Of a DNA stretch of 64,000 nt, positions 8,686 through 17,707 are shown in pieces. The position numbers and the translations under genes are program-made. The DNA comes from Streptococcus sp. F0442 (GTDB taxonomy: Bacteria > Bacillota > Bacilli > Lactobacillales > Streptococcaceae): contig NZ_KB373316.1 of NCBI RefSeq assembly GCF_000314795.2, forward strand, positions 62,001 to 126,000, read 5' to 3'. A model generated the notes under the pieces. That model was not told the DNA's origin. It worked only from the letters and a program-made list of their open reading frames with translations, and ran no database searches. Positions within the stretch are counted from its first letter, which is position 1. Each line of letters opens with the position of its first letter.

Positions 8686-8883
8686 GCTTCATCGAAGAAA
8701 ATTTTAGGAACTGGCCTCATGACCGTTCTGACTCTTTTTCCAGAATATCCAAATCTTGTCACAATTCCCCTGGTTGAAGAGGAAAAAACAGTCTTCTATA
8801 TTAGTTATGCCTATCCAAATGAAGGGGAGCCCCAAGCACTTCTTAGCTCCTTTATTGAACGATTAGAGAAGTGTGACAAATAG
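8686..8883 (+). pseudogene. remnant of a LysR-type regulator C-terminus
   Basis: An open stretch ending in TAG at 8881 reads ILGTGLMTVLTLFPEYPN, then LVTIPLVEEEK and SYAYPNEGEP, ending in an FIERLEK helix. This resembles the last quarter of a LysR-family effector domain (the segment where LysR proteins read like GLGISILP, VTIPL and a final helix). There is no start region, no helix-turn-helix and no ribosome site, and a stop precedes it in frame at 8683. It is best read as a decayed fragment left between the sugar operon and xseA. Assignment rests on pattern only. Confidence 0.45.
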
Positions 8884-8995
8884 GGAAGCTGGTTTAAAAT
8901 AGACCAGTAGAAAATGACTTGAATAAAATGAGGATTGTGGAGAAAGGAAATTCATGATTTCGCTTTGTCTGCCAGCCTTTTTTGGTGTTTTTTGG

Positions 8996-9001
8996 TATAA
9001 T
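8996..9001 (+). promoter_or_regulatory. extended -10 promoter of xseA operon
   Basis: TATAAT preceded by TGG (TTTTGGTATAAT) 35 bases upstream of the xseA start; no good -35, as expected for an extended -10 promoter. It probably drives xseA through recN. Confidence 0.7.
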
Positions 9002-9035
9002 TAAACTTGATCATATTCTGCAGAAAGGAGTTCCT

Positions 9036-10376
9036 ATGTCCAACTATTTATCGGTATCCAGTCTGACCAAATACCTCAAGTTAAAATTTGATAAGGACCC
9101 CTATCTGGAGCGGGTCTATTTGACGGGTCAGGTTTCGAATTTTCGGAAGCGTCCCAATCACCAGTATTTCTCTCTAAAGGATGAAAAGGCTGTGATTCAG
9201 GCGACTGTTTGGGCTGGGATCTATAAGAGTTTTGGTTTTGAGCTAGAAGAAGGCATGAAAATCAATGTCATTGGTCGGATCCAACTCTATGAGCCAAGTG
9301 GGAGTTATTCCATTGTCATCGAAAAGGCGGAACCAGATGGGGTAGGGGCCTTAGCCGTTCAGTTCGAGCAACTCAAGAAAAAGCTGACCGAAGAAGGGCT
9401 TTTTCAGGATCGGTGGAAGCAAGCTCTACCACAATTCCCAAGAAAGATCGGGGTGGTCACTAGTCAGAGTGGGGCTGTTATTCGAGATATTATTACGACT
9501 GTCACTCGGCGTTTTCCTGGCGTGGAGATTCTCCTTTTTCCAACCAAGGTACAAGGAGAGGGGGCGGCTCAAGAAATTGTCGCTAATATCCAGAAGGCCA
9601 ATGCTCGGACGGACCTAGATGTCTTGATCATCGGTCGTGGGGGTGGTTCGATTGAAGACCTCTGGGCCTTTAATGAAGAGCCGGTTGTGCGGGCTATTTT
9701 TGAGTCTAGAATTCCCATTATTTCCAGTGTAGGACATGAGACAGACACGACTCTAGCAGATTTTGTAGCGGACCGACGAGCCGCTACTCCGACAGCAGCA
9801 GCTGAATTAGCCACTCCGGTAACCAAATTAGATCTCTTGTCCCATTTACAAAAGCAGGAGAATCGCATGGCAACAGCTATGTCCAATCGTTTGGCCTATA
9901 ATCGTGAACGTTTGGCCAAATTAAGTCAATCGGTTATTTTTAGACAGCCTGAAAGACTCTATGATGGCTACCTGCAAAAAATTGACCAGTTGCAATTGCG
10001 CTTGAAACAAGGGATGCGGGATGCTTATGGACAAGGGGCCAATCAGCTACAAGGTCTGCGTCATCGCTTAGAAGCTATGTCTCCATTGCATCGTATCGAG
10101 CGTTATCAAGACCGTGTTCTCCAAGATAAGAGGATCTTAACCAGCCGCATGGAACAAGTCCTAAAAGAGCAAAATGTCAAGGTGCAAGGTTTATCAGAAG
10201 CCCTCTTGATGCTGGATACCAGTCGGATTATTGCGCGTGGTTATGCCATGGTCAAGCAAGACGATCAGGTCTTGGATTCGGTTGCAAAAGTAAAAGAAGG
10301 AGACCTGCTGTCCCTCATCATGAGAGATGGCCAGTTAGAAGTAGAGGTAAAACATGTCGAAAGAAAAGAAATTTGA
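9036..10376 (+). CDS. xseA: exodeoxyribonuclease VII large subunit
   Basis: Catalytic subunit of exonuclease VII, which degrades single-stranded DNA to oligonucleotides and acts in mismatch and damage repair. The 446-residue protein has an N-terminal OB fold ([28 protein letters not shown]), the central catalytic region with [46 protein letters not shown], and a coiled-coil tail. The frame opens at 8982, but ATG 9036 follows AAAGGAG and starts at the conserved N-terminus. It overlaps xseB by 23 bases, giving coupled synthesis of the two subunits. Confidence 0.96.
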   Translation: MSNYLSVSSLTKYLKLKFDKDPYLERVYLTGQVSNFRKRPNHQYFSLKDEKAVIQATVWAGIYKSFGFELEEGMKINVIGRIQLYEPSGSYSIVIEKAEPDGVGALAVQFEQLKKKLTEEGLFQDRWKQALPQFPRKIGVVTSQSGAVIRDIITTVTRRFPGVEILLFPTKVQGEGAAQEIVANIQKANARTDLDVLIIGRGGGSIEDLWAFNEEPVVRAIFESRIPIISSVGHETDTTLADFVADRRAATPTAAAELATPVTKLDLLSHLQKQENRMATAMSNRLAYNRERLAKLSQSVIFRQPERLYDGYLQKIDQLQLRLKQGMRDAYGQGANQLQGLRHRLEAMSPLHRIERYQDRVLQDKRILTSRMEQVLKEQNVKVQGLSEALLMLDTSRIIARGYAMVKQDDQVLDSVAKVKEGDLLSLIMRDGQLEVEVKHVERKEI

Positions 10377-10566
10377 AGAAAATTTAGCAGATTTGGAAGC
10401 CATCGTCCAGAAATTGGAGAGTGGAGATGTAGCTCTTGAAGAAGCGATCTCTGAATTCCAAAAAGGAATGAAGTTGTCAAAAGAATTGCAAGATACCTTG
10501 GATCAAGCAGAGAAAACCTTGGTTAAGGTCATGCAAGCAGATGGTACTGAAGCGGATCTAGCATGA
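10354..10566 (+). CDS. xseB: exodeoxyribonuclease VII small subunit
   Basis: Seventy-residue helical-hairpin protein that coats the coiled coil of XseA. The conserved core [18 protein letters not shown] followed by [14 protein letters not shown] is plain to see. It overlaps the end of xseA and shares an ATGA stop/start with ispA. Confidence 0.95.
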   Translation: MSKEKKFEENLADLEAIVQKLESGDVALEEAISEFQKGMKLSKELQDTLDQAEKTLVKVMQADGTEADLA

Positions 10567-11438
10567 GACAAGAAGAAAAACGAAATAGAGTAGAGCAAGC
10601 GGTTCGCTCTTTTTATGAGGAAAAATCCATCGCACCCCATTTAGTGGAGTCGGTCCTTTATTCCATCCAGGCAGGTGGAAAACGCCTGCGCCCATTGCTC
10701 CTTCTAGAATTATTAGAGGCCTTTGGACAGGAATTGACAGAGGATCATTTTCAAGTAGCGGGGGCTTTGGAGATGATCCACACAGGAAGCCTCATTCACG
10801 ATGATCTACCGGCTATGGACAATGACGATTACCGTCGGGGGCAATTGACCAACCACAAGAAATTCGGAGAAGACCTGGCAATTTTAGCAGGGGATGCGCT
10901 TTTTCTTGATCCCTTTGGGATGATAGCTGCCAGTGCCCTTCCTGATGCGGTCAAGGTCTCTTTGATCCTTGAATTGTCGGATGCATCCGGAAGTCGTGGA
11001 ATGGTAGCTGGCCAAGTCCTTGATATGGAAGGGGAGCACAAACAGCTCACGCTAGCAGAATTGCAGACCATCCATGCCAATAAGACAGGACGCCTCCTTG
11101 CCTATCCTTTCATCGCAGCAGTTTTGATGTTAGAGTTGCAAGCAGACATTGGTCAGCTCTTAGATAAAATCGGGAAAAAATTAGGTCTGGCTTTTCAAGT
11201 GCGGGATGATATTTTGGATTTGGTCGCTGATTTTGAAGCTCTGGGCAAGACCCCTCAAAAGGATTTAGTAGCAGAAAAATCGACCTATCCAGCCTTGTTG
11301 GGATTGGAAGAATCAAAAGCTTTGCTGACAAGTGAATTAGATGCTTGCGAAGATTTGTTGGATCAGATTACAGCTACTTGCGACTTTGATCCGCAAGCGA
11401 TCAAGAAATTAATAGAAGGATTACGAATAGATGGCTAA
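10563..11438 (+). CDS. ispA: polyprenyl (farnesyl/geranyl) diphosphate synthase
   Basis: Condenses isopentenyl diphosphate with allylic diphosphates to make the precursor for undecaprenyl phosphate and other isoprenoids. The 291-residue protein carries GGKRLRP near residue 38, the first aspartate-rich motif [14 protein letters not shown] near 80 and the second as DDILD near 215. Bulky or small residues before the first motif set chain length; I cannot be more exact than C15/C20. Position between xseB and tlyA is the common Firmicute arrangement, and its start overlaps the xseB stop. Confidence 0.94.
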   Translation: MRQEEKRNRVEQAVRSFYEEKSIAPHLVESVLYSIQAGGKRLRPLLLLELLEAFGQELTEDHFQVAGALEMIHTGSLIHDDLPAMDNDDYRRGQLTNHKKFGEDLAILAGDALFLDPFGMIAASALPDAVKVSLILELSDASGSRGMVAGQVLDMEGEHKQLTLAELQTIHANKTGRLLAYPFIAAVLMLELQADIGQLLDKIGKKLGLAFQVRDDILDLVADFEALGKTPQKDLVAEKSTYPALLGLEESKALLTSELDACEDLLDQITATCDFDPQAIKKLIEGLRIDG

Positions 11439-12249
11439 GGAAAGAGTGGATGTATTAGCCTATAAACAAGGCCTATTTGATACCCGCGAACAAGCCAAAA
11501 GAGGGGTGATGGCAGGTCTTGTCGTTGCCGTTATCAATGGTGAGCGCTTCGATAAACCGGGTGAAAAAATTGATGAAGCAATCGAGTTGAAACTAAAGGG
11601 CGAAAAGCTCAAATATGTCAGCCGGGGCGGTCTTAAATTAGAAAAAGCCCTGAACCAATTCGGTTTATCTGTAGAGGATAAAATTGCGATTGATATTGGA
11701 GCTTCTACAGGTGGCTTTACGGATGTCATGCTGCAAAATGGAGCCAGCCAGGTCTTTTCGGTGGATGTCGGGACCAATCAGTTGGCCTGGAAATTGCGCA
11801 ATGACCCTCGGGTAGTCTCAATGGAACAGTTCAATTTCCGCTATGCTGAGCCAGATGATTTTGAAGCGACACCGAGCTTTGCGAGTATCGATGTCAGCTT
11901 TATTTCCTTGGACTTGATTCTGCCAGCCCTTTATCGGATTTTGGCAGATCATGGACAAGTGGTTGCGCTAGTTAAACCCCAGTTTGAAGCAGGACGCGAG
12001 CAGATCGGAAAAAATGGGATCATTAAGGATCCTAAGATTCATTTAGCGGTCCTTGAAAAGGTCGCTACATTTGCAGGGACACATGGCTTTTCCGTGATGG
12101 GAGTGGATTATTCCCCTATCCAAGGAGGCCATGGCAACATCGAATTTTTGATGTATCTAGAAAAAAAAGAAGAGAAAACAAAGCCAACGACAGAGCAGCT
12201 GGAGGCTGTTGTGGAGCTGGCACACAAGGAATTTAAACATGAAGAGTAA
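11431..12249 (+). CDS. TlyA-type rRNA (cytidine-2'-O)-methyltransferase
   Basis: Putative SAM-dependent rRNA 2'-O-methyltransferase of the TlyA/hemolysin-A family. Residues 1-60 form an S4 RNA-binding domain (VDVLAYKQGLFDTREQAKRG), followed by a FtsJ-like Rossmann fold with the SAM motif AIDIGASTGGFTDVML, then SIDVSFISLDLILPAL and LVKPQFEAGREQIGKNG. The old hemolysin name reflects indirect effects. It overlaps ispA by 8 bases and argR by 11, typical of this conserved operon. Confidence 0.92.
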   Translation: MAKERVDVLAYKQGLFDTREQAKRGVMAGLVVAVINGERFDKPGEKIDEAIELKLKGEKLKYVSRGGLKLEKALNQFGLSVEDKIAIDIGASTGGFTDVMLQNGASQVFSVDVGTNQLAWKLRNDPRVVSMEQFNFRYAEPDDFEATPSFASIDVSFISLDLILPALYRILADHGQVVALVKPQFEAGREQIGKNGIIKDPKIHLAVLEKVATFAGTHGFSVMGVDYSPIQGGHGNIEFLMYLEKKEEKTKPTTEQLEAVVELAHKEFKHEE

Positions 12250-12673
12250 GAATATCAGATTAGAAAAAATTCGTCGCTTCATTCGTGATCATGAAGTGGG
12301 GACGCAAGAAGAGATCGTCGAACATTTAAAAGAAGAAGGCATCTCAGCAACTCAAGCGACGGTGTCACGGGATATCAAAGAATTGGGCATCGTTAAACGC
12401 CCTCTGAAAGACATGACCTATGTTTATGAGTTGCCACGTAAACACCACCAAGGGATCGGGATGATCGAAAGCAATATCTTGTCTCATCGCCGCATGGGAG
12501 AATATGTCAATTTCACCATGATTCCAGGGACGGCTCCTTTGGTCAAACGTCGCTTGCGGGAGATTTATAAGGAGCATATCTTTAGTATTGTCGCAGATGA
12601 TGATACGATCTTGCTGATGGCTTATTCCGCTCCAGAAGCAGAGAATATCCTTAAATCAATCTTTGGGTGGTAA
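12239..12673 (+). CDS. argR: arginine repressor ArgR/AhrC
   Basis: Arginine-sensing regulator of arginine biosynthesis and catabolism. The N-terminal winged helix includes ISATQATVSRDIKELGIVK; the C-terminal hexamerisation domain ends VADDDTILLMAYSAPEAENI with the conserved arginine-binding DD pair. At 145 residues from ATG 12239 it has normal length; the longer frame from 12209 only adds residues from within tlyA. Streptococci usually carry several ArgR paralogues; the copy beside recN is the conserved one. Its start overlaps the tlyA end. Confidence 0.94.
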   Translation: MKSKNIRLEKIRRFIRDHEVGTQEEIVEHLKEEGISATQATVSRDIKELGIVKRPLKDMTYVYELPRKHHQGIGMIESNILSHRRMGEYVNFTMIPGTAPLVKRRLREIYKEHIFSIVADDDTILLMAYSAPEAENILKSIFGW

Positions 12674-12679
12674 GAGCCT

Positions 12680-14338
12680 ATGCTATTAGAAATTTCGATT
12701 AAGAACTTTGCCATTATCGAAGAGATTTCCTTAAATTTTGAGAAGGGAATGACGGTACTGACAGGGGAAACAGGTGCAGGGAAATCCATCATTATCGATG
12801 CCATGAATATGATGCTGGGAAGCCGCGCAACGACGGATGTCATTCGCCACGGAGCCCCAAAAGCTGAAATCGAAGGCCTCTTCGCTGTTGAGAGCAATCG
12901 CCACTTGACGGCTCTCTTTGAAGAGCAAGGGCTAGAGTGGACCGATGAATTGATCATTCGCCGAGAGATCCTGCAAAATGGACGAAGTGTCAGTCGGATC
13001 AATGGTCAAATGGTGAATTTGTCTGTCTTAAAGGCAGTTGGCCAACACTTGGTGGACATCCACGGCCAACACGATCAGGAAGAACTCATGCGACCCCAAT
13101 TGCATATCGCTATGCTAGATGAATTTGGAGACGCAGCCTTTTTCCAAACCAAAGACGCGTATCGTCAGACCTTTGAAGACTACAAACGCCTGCGCAAACA
13201 AGTGGTGGAACTCCAGCGCAACCAGCAGGAAAACAAGGCCCGTATTGAAATGTTAGAGTTTCAAATTGCGGAGATTGAGGCTGCTTCCTTGGAAGTGGAT
13301 GAGGATGTGCGTTTGGAGCAAGAACGCCAACGCCTGCTCAATCATAAAATGATCGCAGATACCCTTACCAACGCTTATACCATGCTGGATGCGGAAGATT
13401 TTTCGAGTCTAGCCAATGTTCGCTCAGCCATGAATGATTTGGAAAGTATCGAAGAATATGATACCAGCTACAAAGAGCTCTCAAGCCAGTTATCTGAAAC
13501 CTTCTATGCCCTTGAGGATATTACCAAGCGCTTAGAAGATGTGGTCGATGGTCTGGAGTTTGATGGCAATCGTCTCATGCAGGTGGAGTCGCGTTTGGAT
13601 TTGATCCACTCCATCACGCGCAAGTATGGTGGTCAAGTCAAGGATGTCTTGGAATACCTGGCGCAAATCACGAAAGAATATGGCCTCCTCACCGGCAGTG
13701 ATCTCTCGTCTGAGGACTTGGAAAAAGAACTCAAATGTCTAGAAAAGAGCTTGGTCACCTTGGCTCAAGATTTGAGTGATCAGCGGCATGCCTTGGCCCA
13801 AGCTTTGGAAAATGAGATCCAACAAGAATTGGCAGACCTCTACATGGACAAGGCGCGTTTCCAAGTGCGCTTTAGCAAGGCTAAGTTTAATCGTGAGGGA
13901 AATGAAGCTGTCGAATTTTACATTTCGACCAATCCAGGTGAGGACTTTAAACCGCTCGTTAAGGTAGCATCTGGTGGAGAATTGTCACGCTTGATGTTGG
14001 CCATTAAGTCGGCTTTTTCTCGAAAAGAAGGAAAAACCAGTATCGTCTTTGACGAGGTGGACACAGGAGTTTCTGGGCGCGTGGCCCAAGCTATCGCAGC
14101 GAAAATTCATAAGATTGGTCAAAATGGCCAAGTGCTCGCCATTTCTCACCTGCCTCAAGTCATCGCTGCAGCAGATTATCAATTCTATATTGAAAAGATC
14201 AGTGATGAACATTCAACTGTATCCACTGTACGTTTGCTCAATAGAGAGGAACGAATCGAAGAAATTGCCAAGATGCTGGCAGGAGAGGATCTAACGGAAG
14301 CTGCCCGTCAACAAGCAGAGCAACTTCTCAAGCGTTAA
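12680..14338 (+). CDS. recN: DNA repair protein RecN
   Basis: SMC-like ATPase that acts at double-strand breaks in recombinational repair. Walker A GETGAGKS is at residues 29-36, long coiled-coil arms fill the middle, and the C-terminal half has the signature ASGGELSRLMLAIK and Walker B SIVFDEVDTGVSG. Length 552 matches the family. It begins six bases after argR, so it ends the xseA-to-recN transcription run. Confidence 0.97.
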   Translation: MLLEISIKNFAIIEEISLNFEKGMTVLTGETGAGKSIIIDAMNMMLGSRATTDVIRHGAPKAEIEGLFAVESNRHLTALFEEQGLEWTDELIIRREILQNGRSVSRINGQMVNLSVLKAVGQHLVDIHGQHDQEELMRPQLHIAMLDEFGDAAFFQTKDAYRQTFEDYKRLRKQVVELQRNQQENKARIEMLEFQIAEIEAASLEVDEDVRLEQERQRLLNHKMIADTLTNAYTMLDAEDFSSLANVRSAMNDLESIEEYDTSYKELSSQLSETFYALEDITKRLEDVVDGLEFDGNRLMQVESRLDLIHSITRKYGGQVKDVLEYLAQITKEYGLLTGSDLSSEDLEKELKCLEKSLVTLAQDLSDQRHALAQALENEIQQELADLYMDKARFQVRFSKAKFNREGNEAVEFYISTNPGEDFKPLVKVASGGELSRLMLAIKSAFSRKEGKTSIVFDEVDTGVSGRVAQAIAAKIHKIGQNGQVLAISHLPQVIAAADYQFYIEKISDEHSTVSTVRLLNREERIEEIAKMLAGEDLTEAARQQAEQLLKR

Positions 14339-14360
14339 GAGAGAAAGAAGGTTTATAACC

Positions 14361-15089
14361 ATGTCAACATACTTTGTCGTTGGAGATATTCACGGGAAAG
14401 CAGATATGCTCGAAGAGCTTATGAAAGAGTGGGACGGGAAAGCCCAATTAGTCTTCTTAGGAGATTTGATCGACCGGGGAGAAGATGGGAAACGATCCGT
14501 CGAGCTGGTGAAAGACTACGTAGATCATCATGGGGCAATTTGTCTTTCTGGCAACCATGAGTACATGTTTTTAGCTTGGTTGGACAATCCAGAAGAGCGT
14601 TATGACCACTACCGAAGAAATGGTGGCGATACGACCATTAATTCTCTATTGGGACGACCGCTCGATGCTCCTGTAGATGGGATTGCGGATGCGCAAACAG
14701 TAGAGAGCACCGTCCCTGACTTGGTGGCCTTCATCCGCAGTTTGCCCTTTGATTATGAGACAGAAACCTATTACTTTGTCCACGCCGGGGTGGACTTAAC
14801 CCTTGAAAATTGGCGGGAAACCAGTGACTACCAAAAGGTCTGGATCCGCAAACCCTTCCATGAAGCGGAGAATCAGACAGGCAAATGGATCGTCTTTGGC
14901 CATACACCAGTCTATGGACTGCTCCATGAGCCGGTCGGCACTGAAAATCTTTGGATTTCAGATCAAAAAATGGGCGTCGATGGAGGCGCTGTCTATGGCG
15001 GAGTGCTCCATGGACTGCTCCTAGATGAAAAGGGGATTGTTGAAGATCATGTCCTTCACAATACCGGCTTCTCCGCTGCAGACGACTGA
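14361..15089 (+). CDS. serine/threonine-phosphatase-like metallophosphoesterase
   Basis: Calcineurin-type metallophosphatase of the PPP/diadenosine-tetraphosphatase group. Metal-binding motifs are in order: VGDIHGK near residue 8, LGDLIDRG near 36, SGNHEYM near 64, then FVHAGVD and VFGHTPV. The 242-residue size fits the bacterial PPP-like class. The ATG follows GAGAGAAAGAAGG, 22 bases after recN, so it is probably co-transcribed. Substrate (phosphoprotein or dinucleotide polyphosphate) is undetermined. Confidence 0.87.
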   Translation: MSTYFVVGDIHGKADMLEELMKEWDGKAQLVFLGDLIDRGEDGKRSVELVKDYVDHHGAICLSGNHEYMFLAWLDNPEERYDHYRRNGGDTTINSLLGRPLDAPVDGIADAQTVESTVPDLVAFIRSLPFDYETETYYFVHAGVDLTLENWRETSDYQKVWIRKPFHEAENQTGKWIVFGHTPVYGLLHEPVGTENLWISDQKMGVDGGAVYGGVLHGLLLDEKGIVEDHVLHNTGFSAADD

Positions 15090-15136
15090 GAGCGCAGAGT
15101 TGGTTATCTTTCACTGCAAAACCCCGTGTTTTTTGA

Positions 15137-15142
15137 TATAAT
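15137..15142 (+). promoter_or_regulatory. promoter -10 of degV
   Basis: TATAAT preceded by a T-rich tract, 37 bases before the degV ATG. No convincing -35 hexamer is seen. Confidence 0.55.
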
Positions 15143-15178
15143 GAAAGCAGAACATTCTTAGGAAGAGTATAAAAATAT

Positions 15179-16012
15179 ATGGCAAATATTAAAATAGTTA
15201 CAGACTCATCTATTACTATCGAGCCAGAAGTGGTTGAAGAATACGGGATTAGCATCGTACCACTTTCTGTGATGGTAGATGGAGTCCTTTATTCAGACAG
15301 TGAGTTGGGCCAAGGGGATTTCCTGCGCTTAATGCAGTCTAGCAAAAATCTACCCAAGACCAGCCAACCTCCTGTTGGTGTCTTTGCAGAGATTTATGAA
15401 AACTTAGCTGCAGATGGAGCCCACATTGTTTCAATTCACATGTCTCATGCCTTGTCAGGAACAGTAGAGGCAGCTCGTCAAGGGGCAACCTTGTCAGGGG
15501 CAGATGTGACCGTGATTGATAGTGGCTTTACAGACCAAGCCATGAAGTTCCAAGTCGTTGAAGCAGCCAAGTTGGCCAAAGAAGGAGCTGATTTAGACAC
15601 TGTCTTGGCTCGCATCGAAGAAGTCAAAGAAAAGACAGAGTTGTATATCGGCGTATCTACCTTGGAAAATCTAGTTAAAGGTGGTCGGATTGGCCGTGTT
15701 ACCGGACTTTTGAGCTCTCTTCTCAATATTCGTGTCGTGATGGAAATGAAGGATCATCAGTTAGAACCAATCGTCAAAGGGCGCGGTAACAAGACCTTTA
15801 AGAAGTGGTTGGATGAATTGACTGAGAAATTATCTCGTAGCAAGGTCGCTGAAATCGGGATTTCTTATGCAGGAACAGCAGAATGGGCCAATGAAATGAA
15901 GGCTCAGTTGCAATCACTCGTTGAAACAGCCATCCCTGTTCTTGAAACAGGATCCATTATTCAAACCCATACGGGTGAGAATGCATTTGCAGTTTTGGTG
16001 CGTTACGAATAG
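15179..16012 (+). CDS. DegV-family fatty-acid-binding protein (FakB-like)
   Basis: DegV/FakB proteins bind a fatty acid and present it to the kinase FakA for phosphorylation, letting streptococci use exogenous fatty acids. Visible motifs are [12 protein letters not shown], the TSQPPVG loop near residue 60, [12 protein letters not shown] near 90 and the basic KGGRIGR stretch near 165. Length 277 is usual. Which fatty acid it prefers cannot be told. It stands between its own promoter and the hup promoter. Confidence 0.9.
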   Translation: MANIKIVTDSSITIEPEVVEEYGISIVPLSVMVDGVLYSDSELGQGDFLRLMQSSKNLPKTSQPPVGVFAEIYENLAADGAHIVSIHMSHALSGTVEAARQGATLSGADVTVIDSGFTDQAMKFQVVEAAKLAKEGADLDTVLARIEEVKEKTELYIGVSTLENLVKGGRIGRVTGLLSSLLNIRVVMEMKDHQLEPIVKGRGNKTFKKWLDELTEKLSRSKVAEIGISYAGTAEWANEMKAQLQSLVETAIPVLETGSIIQTHTGENAFAVLVRYE

Positions 16013-16046
16013 GCCTAATAAAAGTTTGAAAAAACAGGTTTAGTAC

Positions 16047-16075
16047 TTGACCTAAAGGCTTTTTTTAGATATTAT
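16047..16075 (+). promoter_or_regulatory. strong promoter of hup
   Basis: TTGACC at 16047-16052 and TATTAT at 16070-16075 with a 17-base spacer precede a roughly 45-base leader and a GGAGG site. Confidence 0.8.
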
Positions 16076-16122
16076 AGTACTGTTAAGGCATGAAGCCTAA
16101 AAAAATTTGGAGGATTTGTTAA

Positions 16123-16398
16123 ATGGCTAACAAACAAGATTTGATCGCAAAAGTGGCAGAAGCTACAGAATTGACTAAAAAAGACTCAGCAGCAGCAGTT
16201 GACGCTGTATTTGCAGCTGTTTCAGAATACCTTTCAAAAGGTGAAAAAGTTCAATTGATCGGTTTCGGTAACTTTGAAGTTCGTGAACGTGCAGCTCGTA
16301 AAGGTCGCAACCCACAAACTGGTAAAGAAATCAAAATCGCAGCTTCTAAAGTTCCAGCATTCAAAGCTGGTAAAGCTCTTAAAGAAGCAGTTAAATAA
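16123..16398 (+). CDS. hup: DNA-binding protein HU
   Basis: Abundant nucleoid protein that bends DNA as a dimer, essential in streptococci. The 91-residue sequence has the helical dimerisation part ([19 protein letters not shown]), the arm signature [14 protein letters not shown] and the C-terminal [13 protein letters not shown]. Codons are strongly biased to the major set (CGT, GGT, AAA, GCT), fitting high expression. It has its own promoter and a strong terminator. Confidence 0.97.
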   Translation: MANKQDLIAKVAEATELTKKDSAAAVDAVFAAVSEYLSKGEKVQLIGFGNFEVRERAARKGRNPQTGKEIKIAASKVPAFKAGKALKEAVK

Positions 16399-16410
16399 TT
16401 GTGATTTACA

Positions 16411-16446
16411 AAAGTTCCTTCTAGCTTGCTAGAAGGGACTTTTTGT
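16411..16446 (+). terminator. terminator of hup
   Basis: Stem of about 14 bp (AAGTTCCTTCTAGC with GCTAGAAGGGACTT) closed by a 2-base loop, followed by TTTTTG. Confidence 0.9.
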
Positions 16447-16484
16447 TTTGTAGTAGTTTCTAGACAGGGCCTATAAATAGGAGT

Positions 16485-16490
16485 ATAATA
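16485..16490 (+). promoter_or_regulatory. promoter -10 of a 51-residue membrane protein gene
   Basis: TATAAT in GAGTATAAT, 28 bases before the ATG at 16519; no clear -35. Confidence 0.5.
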
Positions 16491-16518
16491 GAAAAAAGTG
16501 AGAAATGGAGGGTGGACC

Positions 16519-16674
16519 ATGAGATGGATTTTTGGAATTTTTGTTCTGCTCATGATAAAGCCAATTCTTTATCTGTTTAAAGGCCTCTGGTTTCTGGTGG
16601 AACTCTTCTTTATGTTCCTCTTTGTCAAAGTCCTACTAGGAACCATGAGATGGATCCTTAATTGGGGAAGTTAA
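16519..16674 (+). CDS. 51-residue hydrophobic membrane protein
   Basis: An ATG at 16519 follows ATGGAGGGTGG (good ribosome site) and opens a 51-codon frame ending in TAA. The peptide starts MRWIFGIFVLLMIKP and ends GTMRWILNWGS; it has one long or two short membrane spans with tryptophans and an internal repeat of MRWI at both ends. It has its own -10 box and lies between the hup terminator and a repeat element. I know no named family; it could be a small inner-membrane regulator or a toxin-like peptide. Coding is supported by promoter, ribosome site and composition, not by homology. Confidence 0.6.
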   Translation: MRWIFGIFVLLMIKPILYLFKGLWFLVELFFMFLFVKVLLGTMRWILNWGS

Positions 16675-16689
16675 GAATAGAAAACAAAA

Positions 16690-16866
16690 GAGAGTGGGAC
16701 AGAAATCGGTCATTCGTTGGAATTCGATTTCGTCGTCCCACCTCCGCACAGTTGAGTAGGGCTGTAAAAGCTGATGAAATCAGCGTAGTAGAGCCCACTC
16801 AACCACTGCGTCTTGCTCGACAATCCAAAAACAATTGAGAGGCTAGGACTTTTGTCCCAGCCTCTT
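16690..16866 (+). repeat. dispersed structured repeat type 2, copy A
   Basis: Full copy of a roughly 177-bp intergenic element also found at 27198, 39023 and 52895. It begins GAGAGTGGGACAGAAATCG and ends AGCCTCTTTT. It can fold into three hairpins: GTGGGAC/GTCCCAC at the left, a central GTTGAGT/ACTCAAC stem extended by CGCA.AGT/ACTGCG, and a terminator-like GAGGCTAGGAC/GTCCCAGCCTC plus T-run on the right. No open frame is present. It lies between the 51-residue gene and perR and may terminate transcription into perR. Confidence 0.85.
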
Positions 16867-16873
16867 TTCTTAT

Positions 16874-16888
16874 TTACAAACATTCTAA
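16874..16888. promoter_or_regulatory. putative Per/Fur box upstream of perR
   Basis: TTACAAACATTCTAA matches 12 of 15 positions of the classical PerR operator TTAGAATTATTCTAA and lies just upstream of the promoter -10 (TATAAT, 16913-16918) of the Fur-family gene. This suggests autoregulation. Confidence 0.55.
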
Positions 16889-16951
16889 TTAGTCAAATTT
16901 TGGCATTCATGATATAATAGTCTAAAAGAAAAGATAGAAAGGGGAAAGACC

Positions 16952-17410
16952 ATGCTAGCTTGTTTAACACTTGATGCTGTTCAACAACAAGAAGTGGAAG
17001 ATGTATTGCAACACTTGCGTGAAAAATCTGTACGGATTACAGAGACGCGTCGGGCTGTCCTTTCCTATCTTGTCAAAAGCCAGGAACATCCGAGTGCAGA
17101 TGCCATCTACCAAGATTTAAGACCGGCCTTTCCCAATATGAGTCTGGCAACGGTTTATAATAATCTCAAGGTCCTCATTGAAGAAGGTTTTGTCTCTGAA
17201 ATAAAAGTGCGCAATGACACCACGACCTACTTTGATTTTATGGGACATGATCATCTGAATTTGATTTGTGAACGATGTGGAAAGATTGATGATGTTGACA
17301 TCGAAGTTCCAGATGTGAGAGCAGAAGCGAGAGAAAAGAGTGGTTACGTCATTACCAAGTGCCAAACCACTGTCTATGGTCTTTGTCCAGAATGCCAGAA
17401 GAAACAGTAG
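16952..17410 (+). CDS. perR: Fur-family peroxide-responsive repressor (PerR-like)
   Basis: Metal-dependent repressor of oxidative-stress and metal genes. The N-terminal winged helix includes VRITETRRAVLSYL, HPSADAIYQDL and SLATVYNNLKVLIEEGFV; the C-terminal dimer domain has DFMGHDHLNLICERCGK and CPEC, giving the paired CxxC structural zinc site. Length 152 is close to streptococcal PerR. Zur or Fur is possible, but this genus usually carries a single Fur member acting as PerR, and the upstream box fits. It stands alone between a repeat element and a terminator. Confidence 0.88.
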   Translation: MLACLTLDAVQQQEVEDVLQHLREKSVRITETRRAVLSYLVKSQEHPSADAIYQDLRPAFPNMSLATVYNNLKVLIEEGFVSEIKVRNDTTTYFDFMGHDHLNLICERCGKIDDVDIEVPDVRAEAREKSGYVITKCQTTVYGLCPECQKKQ

Positions 17411-17420
17411 AAAAAATAAA

Positions 17421-17446
17421 AAAGGAGCCGTTAGGCTCTTTTTTGT
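17421..17446 (+). terminator. terminator of perR
   Basis: Short stem GAGCC/GGCTC with GTTA loop flanked by A and T runs, starting 10 bases after the perR stop. Confidence 0.8.
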
Positions 17447-17495
17447 ATGGTAAAACCAGACTAGGATAGTGAAGGAAAAATAGGAGAAATCATGT

Positions 17496-17501
17496 TATAA
17501 T
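17496..17501 (+). promoter_or_regulatory. extended -10 promoter
   Basis: TATAAT preceded by TGT, 33 bases before the 42-residue gene at 17534. Confidence 0.6.
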
Positions 17502-17533
17502 ATACTTTTGAAATCAAACAATAGGAGAACGAG

Positions 17534-17662
17534 ATGAAAAAGCTGGAGAATTTTTCTTGGAAAATGTGGCAGGTCTATACCTTAGCAGCAGTGACCATTT
17601 TTATGATTGGTGCTATATGGTTTTTCTTTTTCTTGAAAACAGCCCCTCATATAGTTGGATAG
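17534..17662 (+). CDS. 42-residue single-span membrane protein
   Basis: ATG 17534 follows AATAGGAGAACGAG and opens a 42-codon frame ending in TAG. The peptide starts MKKLENFSWKMWQV and contains one hydrophobic helix (TLAAVTIFMIGAIWFFFFL) with a basic, amphipathic N-terminal cap, the look of a small bitopic membrane protein. It has its own extended -10 promoter. No family recognised. It may be in one transcript with the two membrane-linked genes that follow 45 bases later. Confidence 0.6.
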   Translation: MKKLENFSWKMWQVYTLAAVTIFMIGAIWFFFFLKTAPHIVG

Positions 17663-17707
17663 GGTAACAATGTTTGTGAGATAAGGACTTATAGAAAGAT
17701 TTAGAAA

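Noticed and set aside
12680-14338. Several long frames in other phases across recN and metG
   Set aside because: They overlap strongly supported genes, have no ribosome sites and show no domain logic; shadow frames.
16690-16866. Repeat type 2 as an insertion sequence
   Set aside because: No transposase frame and no matched terminal inverted repeats; at most a non-autonomous element.
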